Positions 26,042 through 33,612 of a DNA stretch of 64,000 nucleotides are shown one piece after another. The stretch's first letter is position 1; each line of letters begins with the position of its first letter. This DNA is from Ignavibacteria bacterium. Its GTDB lineage: Bacteria > Bacteroidota > Ignavibacteria > OLB7. The notes beneath the pieces were generated by a model, which was given only the letters and a program-made list of their open reading frames with translations, searched no databases and was not told where the DNA came from. The translations under genes were made by a program, and so were the position numbers. The stretch spans positions 434,001 to 498,000 of the forward strand of contig JACKAE010000001.1 of NCBI GenBank assembly GCA_020635205.1. The letters are read 5' to 3'.

Positions 26042-26482
26042 ATGCAATTGCGTCGTTCACCACGCACGCTTCTTCTGATAGTTCTATTACTTCCAATCTC
26101 CTGTTCAGTGAACCCGTTCGACCAGAACCAGGTTCCGGTAATCGGCATCCAGCAGGAGGGTGAGTTGATGATTAACTGGACTCCAGGTGGAGCACGCGAT
26201 GTCAGGGTGTTGAAAGGACGTGTGGACCCGAAAGATTCAAAACAGACACGACCTCCAAGCCAAAACGTGATGTGGAGTATCGGGATGCAAGAGAAACCGG
26301 TGAGTTCGCCTGTAACATACGGGGAGAAGCAGGAAGGGACGTGGTCATCTGAAGCGAAACCCCTTGTTTCCGGTGAGACGTACACGGTCTACGTTCTACG
26401 AGATGACCCAAAGGGGAGTGGCGATGGATTTACGAATACCCGCAATGTTTATGAGGCCGTTGCGGTCTTTGTGATGCGGTAG
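26042..26482 (+). CDS. small lipoprotein of unknown function
   Basis: This is a 146-residue protein. ATG 26042 gives a compact lipoprotein signal (MQLRRSPRTLLLIVLLLPISC); ATG 26021 would add seven residues. The mature part contains INWTPGGARDVRVLKGRV and SGETYTVYVLRDDP, which looks like a fibronectin-III or Ig-like beta-sandwich. It ends AVAVFVMR, and the TAG stop is provided by the core of the perfect palindrome at 26465-26520. No family was recognised. Whether the original gene extended further before the palindrome arrived cannot be told from this window. Confidence 0.6.
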   Translation: MQLRRSPRTLLLIVLLLPISCSVNPFDQNQVPVIGIQQEGELMINWTPGGARDVRVLKGRVDPKDSKQTRPPSQNVMWSIGMQEKPVSSPVTYGEKQEGTWSSEAKPLVSGETYTVYVLRDDPKGSGDGFTNTRNVYEAVAVFVMR

Positions 26483-26520
26483 GGACATGGCGCGCCATGT
26501 CCCTACCGCATCACAAAGAC
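26465..26520. repeat. 56-bp perfect palindrome spanning a stop codon (copy B)
   Basis: Perfect 28-bp arms (26465-26492 and 26493-26520) have no spacer. The core 26479-26506 is GTAGGGACATGGCG and its inverted copy, and its TAG (26480-26482) is the stop codon of the lipoprotein gene. The outer 14 bp on the right are an exact inverted copy of the last coding bases on the left. Confidence 0.95.
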
Positions 26521-26586
26521 GTATACCCCCACCCCATCAACCATTATTCGCTCGTTAACTGAAGAGCCGTTTTATTCTAATCATAC

Positions 26587-28179
26587 ATGACACATTCGAT
26601 TCAACTCAAGTCGCTGACCGACCACTACCCTACATTTCTCTCACATTTTGCAAGCGAGGAGAGCACCCTCCTCAACGCTGACCAACTTCGCTCCCTCGAC
26701 CGATTTACGGAGTCGCACCGGGAAGAACTTGTGCGCAATATCCTCGAAGACTTGAAGAGGTGGAATGCCCCCGAAGGATCTATCGAGTCGGCAGAGCAAC
26801 TACGAAGCGCAAACTGCTATGCCGTAGTTACCGGTCAGCAGGCTGGAATTGCCACGGGCCCCCTCTACACTCTCTACAAAGCTGTCGGTACAATTCGTCT
26901 CGCCCAAAAGCTACAAGAGAAGCACCCCGACTATCAATTTGTTCCAGTCTTCTGGGTTGAGGCAGACGACCACGACTTCGACGAAGCGCGAACGATAAAC
27001 CTGATGGAACGCTCGGGTGATCTTCGCACAATCCTCTACGACGATGGTGACGAGCGTCGACGTAGCGTGGGAGATCGTGAGACAACGGAGGAAGGACTGA
27101 ACAGACTGCTGAGTCAGGTAGAGGAGATTGTAGGAGAGACTGACTTCACACAAGAGTCTTTGGAACTGTTGAAGTCTTCCTACACCGACGGAACGTTGGC
27201 CGACGGCTTCGCTCGGTTCTTCTACAAGTTACTTGGGGATACTTCATTAGTTCTCCTCTCCTCTCGCAACGCGGGGTTGAAACATCTTGCCGCTGACATC
27301 TTCCTTCGTGAAGCGGAAAACCCGGAAGAGCAATACAACGCAATCACAACGAGAACCGCGGCTATGCAGGCTGATGAGCTTCCAACACCGATTGATCCGA
27401 AACCGGGAGCACTCTTCATTCAACACGAAGGAGAACGCCTCTCGCTTGACCTGCAAGGAGAAGAATATGTGATTCGTGGCACTGAGGTGCGGATGACAAA
27501 GAACGAAGTTGCAGAGATTGCGAAGACAACTCCAGAGAAACTCTCACCAAATGTTCTGCTTCGCCCTATCGTTCAAGATGCAATTCTCCCGACTGCAATC
27601 TACCTCGGCGGTCCGAGCGAAGTGGCATATCTCAGCCAGCTCTCCGATCTCTATCCCCTCTTCAGCATGGAGACTCCGGCTATCGCTCCCCGTCCCTTCG
27701 TCACACTCGTTGAGCCGAAAGTAGAGCGTGCCCTCGAAGGGACTGATCTCACACTTCAGGAACTCTTCGCAAAGTCGTTTGATGCTGCTGAGCATTTCGT
27801 TGATGAGGAAAAAGCAGGCGAGATTGATCGACAACTTACCGAAGGGGAACGGCTGATAGCGGAGGCATTCAATGGACTGCAAGCCTTGACCGAAGCGATT
27901 GACAAATCACTGGAAAAGACTCTCGGCGCAAACCAGCACAAGGCGTCGAAAGAGTTGGAGAACTTTGGTGGACGGCTGCGAGGAGCCTTAAAGCGGAAGA
28001 ATGAGACGGAGATCAAGCGCGTTCAAACCGCAAGGCAGCTTCTCCTCCCCGGAGACACACTCCAAGAACGAACGCTGAACGTTCTCTACTACACGAATAA
28101 GTATGGAGTCGAGAAAGTGCGAGAAATCCTCCGTGAAATAGACATCCTACCGGGTGAAATGCAAGTAATAACGATTTAA
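26587..28179 (+). CDS. bshC: bacillithiol biosynthesis cysteine-adding enzyme
   Basis: This is a 530-residue BshC. It adds cysteine to glucosaminyl-malate, the last step of bacillithiol synthesis, in the cytosol. Family blocks seen are VVTGQQAGIATGPLYTLYKA (about 79-98), FVPVFWVEADDHDFDE (about 118-133) and ILPTAIYLGGPSEVAYLSQL (about 336). The C-terminal 120 residues form a long coiled coil (KSLEKTLGANQHKASKEL), as in known BshC structures. The length is normal. No other bsh genes are in the window. The ATG at 26587 is consistent with the family N-terminus. The next gene starts 46 bases downstream. Confidence 0.95.
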   Translation: MTHSIQLKSLTDHYPTFLSHFASEESTLLNADQLRSLDRFTESHREELVRNILEDLKRWNAPEGSIESAEQLRSANCYAVVTGQQAGIATGPLYTLYKAVGTIRLAQKLQEKHPDYQFVPVFWVEADDHDFDEARTINLMERSGDLRTILYDDGDERRRSVGDRETTEEGLNRLLSQVEEIVGETDFTQESLELLKSSYTDGTLADGFARFFYKLLGDTSLVLLSSRNAGLKHLAADIFLREAENPEEQYNAITTRTAAMQADELPTPIDPKPGALFIQHEGERLSLDLQGEEYVIRGTEVRMTKNEVAEIAKTTPEKLSPNVLLRPIVQDAILPTAIYLGGPSEVAYLSQLSDLYPLFSMETPAIAPRPFVTLVEPKVERALEGTDLTLQELFAKSFDAAEHFVDEEKAGEIDRQLTEGERLIAEAFNGLQALTEAIDKSLEKTLGANQHKASKELENFGGRLRGALKRKNETEIKRVQTARQLLLPGDTLQERTLNVLYYTNKYGVEKVREILREIDILPGEMQVITI

Positions 28180-28225
28180 CCCTCCCCCTTTTGAATTTTG
28201 AATTTTTACTTTTGAATTCCTCACA

Positions 28226-29224
28226 ATGCACCTTGGTCTTTTTTCTGTTGCCGACCACTATCCAAACGAACTATCTCGAACTGTAGGCCAGCTCTACACT
28301 GAACTGTTAGGGCAGATTGAGTTGGCCGATCGGTTAGGCTACGAGTCGTTCTGGATTGCCGAGCACCACTTCCACGAGTATGGCGTAATTCCACGTCCAG
28401 CAATTCTGCTAAGTGCTGCGGCCGCACGTACTGAACGAATTGGCCTCGGCTCAGCCGTCGTCGTCCTCCCCTTCGACAATCCCCTCCGAACAGCCGAAGA
28501 TTTCGCAATGGTCGACACCCTCTCCAATGGACGTTTGATGTTAGGAGTTGGGTCGGGATACTTGAAGCACGAGTTTGAAGGGTTCGGGGTAAAGCCGGAG
28601 GAGAAGCGAGCACGGTTTGATGAGGGACTGGAAATCTTGTTGAAGAGTTGGAGTGGCGAAAGGTTTTCGTTCGAGGGAGAAGCGTTCTCAGTGGAGAACC
28701 TTCAACTGAACGTTCTACCCCACCAACGCCCACACCCACCACTCTGGGTAGCAATCCTGAGCAATGGTGCAGCCTATCACGTAGGTCGCCGAGGTCTACC
28801 GATTATGATGATCCCCTACGCTACCACCGAATCGTTTGAAGAACTTGCGGCGACAACTGCCGAGTTCCGCAAGGGGTGGCAGGAATCGGGAAAAGATGTT
28901 GCCGAAGCCACCGTCCGATTTGGTCTGCACGTTCACTGTGCCGAGACAACCGAGAAGGCACGTGACGAAGCGCGTGAGATGATGGATCGCTACGTCCGTA
29001 CGCGCCTCTACGCAAAGCAGCGTCCCTTCGACCTGTTGATAGAGCAAGACTTAGTAGCCTTCGGCGACCCTGACGAAGTTCTCCGCGTCCTCCGGCGCTA
29101 CGAAGAGGCCGGCATGACCCACGCAATGGCAATCACAAACTTCGGCGGAATGCCGGATGAGAAAGTAAAACGGTCGATGGAGTTGATGGCGGAGGGGGTG
29201 TTGGGGAAGGTGGAGATGCAATAA
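28226..29224 (+). CDS. LLM-class flavin-dependent oxidoreductase
   Basis: This is a 332-residue luciferase-like (TIM-barrel) monooxygenase or reductase. Family blocks are LADRLGYESFWIAEHHFHEYGVIPRPAILL, GLGSAVVVLPFDNPLRTAEDFAMVDTLSNGRLMLGVGSGY and PHPPLWVAILSNGAAYHVGRRGLP. These bind F420 or FMN and a small organic substrate. The AEHHF and LSNGR-x-x-L-G-V-G-G-Y motifs suggest the bacterial luciferase-like FMN group. The substrate is unknown. It is 46 bp downstream of bshC and may be co-transcribed with it. Confidence 0.9.
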   Translation: MHLGLFSVADHYPNELSRTVGQLYTELLGQIELADRLGYESFWIAEHHFHEYGVIPRPAILLSAAAARTERIGLGSAVVVLPFDNPLRTAEDFAMVDTLSNGRLMLGVGSGYLKHEFEGFGVKPEEKRARFDEGLEILLKSWSGERFSFEGEAFSVENLQLNVLPHQRPHPPLWVAILSNGAAYHVGRRGLPIMMIPYATTESFEELAATTAEFRKGWQESGKDVAEATVRFGLHVHCAETTEKARDEAREMMDRYVRTRLYAKQRPFDLLIEQDLVAFGDPDEVLRVLRRYEEAGMTHAMAITNFGGMPDEKVKRSMELMAEGVLGKVEMQ

Positions 29225-29324
29225 AGAATACTATGCGATTTCATAACCTGATCCTGAGTTCGTCGTCGCCTTACGTGATCTCGCTTATGTAGGCCATCAG
29301 ATATAATCTCAACAGAGACCAGTA

Positions 29325-29618
29325 ATGAACGTACCTGAACTACAATCTGCTTTAACCCCTTACTCCGCAGAATTGCGAGAACGTTTTGATGTACGGGAGC
29401 TACTCCTGTTTAGGTCGGTAGCTCGAAACAAACAGACGATTTCAAGTGATGTTGACCTTATAGTAAAGTTCAATGGGAGAGCAAGCTTTGATCGATATAT
29501 GGACTTGAAGTTCTTTCTCGAAAAGCTTCTCGGAAGGGATGTTGACCTTGTCACGGAGAAGGGCATAAAGGAAGCTATTCGTTCACAAATTCTTGAGGAT
29601 GCCATTCGTGTCACGTAA
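29325..29618 (+). CDS. solo MNT-type nucleotidyltransferase
   Basis: This is a 97-residue minimal nucleotidyltransferase, as found in MNT-HEPN modules. The fold is visible (ELRERFDVRELLLFRSVARN, SSDVDLIVKF, GRDVDLVTEKG). The motif that usually reads GSxARG is RSVARN here, with the first Gly replaced by Arg and the last by Asn. The two Asp of DVD and the later D remain. No HEPN partner lies on either side. It may therefore be a degenerate or trans-acting antitoxin; the annotation is by fold and not proven activity. Confidence 0.7.
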   Translation: MNVPELQSALTPYSAELRERFDVRELLLFRSVARNKQTISSDVDLIVKFNGRASFDRYMDLKFFLEKLLGRDVDLVTEKGIKEAIRSQILEDAIRVT

Positions 29619-29773
29619 TCCTCGACTTTTTCTGGAGGGTAACCTCAACCTCTCTCTACATCATTAGAACTGCCTTAGCCTCTTGCATCCTGTGACTTTC
29701 CCTCCCCTCTCGGTGTACCTTCACGCAACTCAATCCCGTTACACGTGCAGTGAACATCGTCTCGGAAATCACT

Positions 29774-32053
29774 ATGAAATTCATTCCGTACATCCTGCTG
29801 TTCCTTTGTTGTTCTTGTAGTGCAAGCCAGAACTATAGCCTTCAGCAATTCGAGGCAATTTCTGGAGAGTTAAAAGATTTTGCTCTCACTCAGGGCGAAC
29901 ATCCCTCGCTGCGAGAGGAGTTAATTATACCAATCAAACTTTTTGAGAATGCTGAGAACGGTTATCCCTATGCCTACAACCCTGTTCACGAGCGGAGGCT
30001 CTATCGTTCACAAAACAGTCTGATCGACAGCCTTCGTCTGGATGACGCAACGTCGCTCGAGTACTATGCTTTAACATCAGAACGACCTCCGCAAGCTTCC
30101 ATTGCGCGACTGCTCGATATTCTCTACACAAAGAATTGGCAGCAGATTCTCGCAGATATAAATCAGCTACGCCTCTACTTGAAGAAGTCGGCTCTCTTCT
30201 CTCGCCTCAATTACTACAACGGCTTTATAGGAAAATACCGGCAACGGTTTCTGAAGAGTTCACGTGAGACGATTCAACACCTACGAGAACTGCAAGCTGC
30301 TGAGAGAGATCAAGATATTGTTCACGAGATCGATTCCCTGTTCTATACCCTCTCTCCAGAACCTCGCCATAGTCTCGATGACTTCTTCGCTCGCATCGAC
30401 CAGGTCTCTCAGTACGACCTCAAGCACTTCCGCCTCAACCACGATTCAAACACATACGCCCAAATCGTTGAGGCGATTGCTAAGGAGAAGAAGGTGGAGC
30501 GCGTAGAGCTTATGCTGAAGTTGCTTCAGGATAACCTTTCGGTTGAGATGGTTCCACCTCTCTTCCAAATTATTGATGACAAGCGCGTGGTAAGGACAGA
30601 GTTTAGATGGGGGTATTGGTCTGTTCACGATGACTCTATTACTGTCGAAGATGAGGTTGTTGGTATGCTGCAACAGATATATCGTGTTGGATTAACACAT
30701 CCGAACGATCCACAATCGAGAGCACTCCGTGGCTTTTTCCCTGATAGATCTGCAGCGTACAATAGTCACTGGACACCTATCTGGAAAAATCGATGGAGAG
30801 AGAGAAGTGCCACCTACCGAAACTGGGAAGAAGAATTATATCGAACGAACATCGAGGCCTTGAAAAACAACCCTATCATCACAGAGGATCTCCTCAACTC
30901 TGTTGCCCGCTCACGATTTTTTGACCGGGATGGACGAAGCACTTGGCTCCACGCACTTCCGAAAGTACTCGATTGGAATGGAAATGTAGGACAAGCTACC
31001 GACACATCATATCTGAAGTCCTCAAACGGAGCTATTGACACAATCTATCCCGGCGTTTTTGTTGGCGATTTTCGGAGTGATCTTCTTCCTATCACTCTAC
31101 AGCCTGATGAACTACGTTATCTGATGGAGAACTGCTCAAACCCCCTCTACCTGTTAGGATTCCTTCTGGGAACTGGGCAACCAATCTCCTCTACCATCCA
31201 CGTAGAGCTTCTTTCGAGAATCATCGATCAGCTTCCTCCCGATAAGGTGGGGGAAATCATACTGAACAAACTTCTGTATGAGGATTTGTACGACTGGTAT
31301 CGGGAGGATTCAACACTGCAAGAACTTCTCTCCTATGAGAAGATCCTTTCGCTCCTCAACAACTATCGTAATGTTGTCGAGCAGAGAGCGGCTATCAATA
31401 CAGCGTGGTGTTCAAACTTGGGACTGAGCCGGAGTTCCGCAGCGATTTGTCTTGTGGAGAGTTTGAGGGGAGGAGGAGGACTTCGAGAGGCAGCTCAACA
31501 TGTTTTTTTGAACTCGGATTCGATCTGCTGGGAGAAGACTCTTGAGAGCATCTTCGAGAAGATAGAGTATGATGATCTTGAGGGCATTCTTGAACTTGTG
31601 GTGGGGGATGACTTCCCCTATCAATCGCTCATGGAAAAACCTCTTCACTCTCTTGCTATTCCCTACAACCTGAGTGGCGCGAACGAATCGGAATCGTTGT
31701 CGATCTTGCAGCACCGCATTCAAACGCTCACCCCTTTTGAAGTCTACCTCTCCTACGTGAAGGCGTACGATTCAACGATTGTCAAGAAGGATGGGACGTT
31801 GGATTACCAACGTATTTATGAGATCCTCACGCACGACTATGGAGTAGGCTTTATCGAGAACTACTATGATTACCGAGTTGAAAGCATCGTGAAGATGCTC
31901 GAATATCACTTCGGAACAAACCTCGGCTTTATCAATTCCAATCGCTTCCTAACTTCAACTGAGCAGGTTGCTCTTGCAGATCGAATCCCCGCATGGAAAC
32001 GTTTTCTTGAAGAGAAGAATTTGGCCAAGCCAATTGAGGGTTCTCTCTTTTAA
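29774..32053 (+). CDS. large lipoprotein of unknown function
   Basis: This is a 759-residue protein. ATG 29774 gives MKFIPYILLFLCCSC as a lipoprotein signal; ATG 29750 is the alternative. The body is mostly helical, with long charged stretches such as YTKNWQQILADINQLRLYLKKSALF and EAIAKEKKVERVELMLKLLQDNLS. A later part contains RSDLLPITLQPDELRYLMENCSNPLYLLGFLLG. No catalytic motif or known domain was recognised. It is 42 bases upstream of the M23-YkuD gene on the same strand, so the two may be one envelope operon. Confidence 0.65.
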   Translation: MKFIPYILLFLCCSCSASQNYSLQQFEAISGELKDFALTQGEHPSLREELIIPIKLFENAENGYPYAYNPVHERRLYRSQNSLIDSLRLDDATSLEYYALTSERPPQASIARLLDILYTKNWQQILADINQLRLYLKKSALFSRLNYYNGFIGKYRQRFLKSSRETIQHLRELQAAERDQDIVHEIDSLFYTLSPEPRHSLDDFFARIDQVSQYDLKHFRLNHDSNTYAQIVEAIAKEKKVERVELMLKLLQDNLSVEMVPPLFQIIDDKRVVRTEFRWGYWSVHDDSITVEDEVVGMLQQIYRVGLTHPNDPQSRALRGFFPDRSAAYNSHWTPIWKNRWRERSATYRNWEEELYRTNIEALKNNPIITEDLLNSVARSRFFDRDGRSTWLHALPKVLDWNGNVGQATDTSYLKSSNGAIDTIYPGVFVGDFRSDLLPITLQPDELRYLMENCSNPLYLLGFLLGTGQPISSTIHVELLSRIIDQLPPDKVGEIILNKLLYEDLYDWYREDSTLQELLSYEKILSLLNNYRNVVEQRAAINTAWCSNLGLSRSSAAICLVESLRGGGGLREAAQHVFLNSDSICWEKTLESIFEKIEYDDLEGILELVVGDDFPYQSLMEKPLHSLAIPYNLSGANESESLSILQHRIQTLTPFEVYLSYVKAYDSTIVKKDGTLDYQRIYEILTHDYGVGFIENYYDYRVESIVKMLEYHFGTNLGFINSNRFLTSTEQVALADRIPAWKRFLEEKNLAKPIEGSLF

Positions 32054-32095
32054 GGGAGAGCGTAACGTTCGCCCTCTGCAAACGTGCCCTCCCCT

Positions 32096-33304
32096 ATGAA
32101 CTCAACACATATTTCCCTACTTACGATTGCTTCTCTTCTCTTTCTCGCTTGCTCTGATTCTCTCCCAGAAACTCAGAGTCTGAAGGATGATGCACCTACC
32201 GTATCGGATCTCTTCGACACCTATCTCGAAACTGACTTCCCTCCAGCCAACGGTTTTGATTTCCCTATCGGCGATCCAAATGCCGAGGGGAGCTATCGCG
32301 ACAAGGCTACTGGGAAAGAGTATACCGGATGGTATATCGCCACGACATTTGCTGAAGAGTATAAGCTCGGAATTCATCCGGGTGAGGATTGGAACGGGAG
32401 AGGTGGAGGCGCAACCGATTTAGGTCAGCCTGTCCGCTCGGTTGCAAACGGTCGTGTAGTAACGGCAAAAGACTTCGGTCGACTTTGGGGAAAGGTGATT
32501 TTGATTGAGCACATCTACTACGAGAATCACCACAAGCGAACAATCCAATCGCTCTACGCACACTTGAAGGCGATCGAGGTGAAGCCGGGAGATGTGGTGA
32601 AACGTCGGCAGAGGATTGGCACTATCGGACAAGACCCAGATAAGCTCTACGCCCCACACCTCCACCTTGAGTTGCGGAACGATCTCTCCCTCTCCCCCAC
32701 TTATTGGCCTTCATCGGATGGAAAGAATGTTGCTTGGGTGAAGAAACACTATATCCCGCCGAGCAAGTTTATCCGAGCACACCGCAAACTCTTTGTTCCA
32801 CAAGAAGAGAAAGTTCTCCTACTGGTTGATAATGAGAGCTATCGAATGAAGCTCTTTAAAGAGAACAAGCTGGTGAAAGAATATGATGTGAGCTTTGGCC
32901 AGGGAACCGGACGCAAGCGCGTAGAGGGGGATAACAACACACCGAAGGGAATGTACTTCGTTGTAGAAAAGGAGAAGGGAGATATTCCGGGAAAATATGG
33001 AGCCTACTTCGGAGGACACTGGATAAAGATCAACTATCCAAATGCCTTCGACGCTGCGTGGGGTAGAGAGGAAGGGAAGATTAGTAAAGCAGTGGCGAAT
33101 GAGATTGCCGCGGCTTGGCGTGCCCGGAAACTGACGCCGCAGAAAACGAACCTCGGTGGAGGGATCGGTCTGCACGGCTGGATTCGCGAGTGGAAAAATG
33201 ATGGCGCGCGCAGACTTTCGTGGGGTTGTGTGGTGCTACACAACCGAGATATTGGGAAGGTCTACCCGATGGTTCCAATGGGAAGCATGGTGGTGCTGAT
33301 GTAA
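32096..33304 (+). CDS. lipoprotein with fused M23 peptidase and L,D-transpeptidase domains
   Basis: This is a 402-residue protein. ATG 32096 gives a lipoprotein signal (MNSTHISLLTIASLLFLAC); GTG 32084 lies upstream in frame. Residues about 80-200 are an M23 peptidase, with IHPGEDWNG (H and D), LYAHL and PHLHLEL (the HxH ligand). Residues about 240-402 are a YkuD-type L,D-transpeptidase, with KGMYFVVEKE, GIGLHG and SWGCVVLHNRDIG (His and catalytic Cys of HG...SxGC). It probably cleaves and re-crosslinks peptidoglycan at the envelope. Both sets of catalytic residues look intact. The fusion is unusual. Confidence 0.87.
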   Translation: MNSTHISLLTIASLLFLACSDSLPETQSLKDDAPTVSDLFDTYLETDFPPANGFDFPIGDPNAEGSYRDKATGKEYTGWYIATTFAEEYKLGIHPGEDWNGRGGGATDLGQPVRSVANGRVVTAKDFGRLWGKVILIEHIYYENHHKRTIQSLYAHLKAIEVKPGDVVKRRQRIGTIGQDPDKLYAPHLHLELRNDLSLSPTYWPSSDGKNVAWVKKHYIPPSKFIRAHRKLFVPQEEKVLLLVDNESYRMKLFKENKLVKEYDVSFGQGTGRKRVEGDNNTPKGMYFVVEKEKGDIPGKYGAYFGGHWIKINYPNAFDAAWGREEGKISKAVANEIAAAWRARKLTPQKTNLGGGIGLHGWIREWKNDGARRLSWGCVVLHNRDIGKVYPMVPMGSMVVLM

Positions 33305-33344
33305 TACCAAATTACCTTGCCGAAGTCGTACATCTGCCAATTCA

Positions 33345-33458
33345 GGAATGTCACTCTGAATGAAGCGAAGCGGAATGAAGAGTCTCGCAGCAAGTGTGGA
33401 GAAGCGAATCGTTGCCCTACTGAGCCAGCCAGATGCTTCGGAAAACCTAGCATGACAA
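33345..33458. repeat. single copy of a dispersed repeat (family TGTCACTCTGAA)
   Basis: TGTCACTCTGAAtgaagcga near 33349 and GAAGAGTCTCGCAG near 33377 match the tandem units at 51939-52187. The copy ends CTAGCATGACA near 33457, an imperfect inverted complement of its left end. Confidence 0.75.
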
Positions 33459-33559
33459 ACCCTTTTCAGGATAGACCACCCTGCACCACGATATACGTCT
33501 TTCTTAACATTATTTGGTATAAGCCCTGTTGGACTGATAATGGCAAGGCAAAACACTCC

Positions 33560-33612
33560 GGCGACCAAGAACACAAAGAAAAAGAGAGTCCTCCTTTGCG
33601 CCTTTGCGTGAC
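33560..33612. repeat. dispersed repeat (family CACGCAAAGGCGCAAAGG) abutting a stop codon
   Basis: On the minus strand the copy reads CACGCAAAGGCGCAAAGGAGG, later CTTTGTGTTCTTGGTCGC. A related copy lies at 40424-40491 on the plus strand. This copy ends exactly at the stop codon of the gene at 33612-37754, on its downstream side. Confidence 0.7.
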
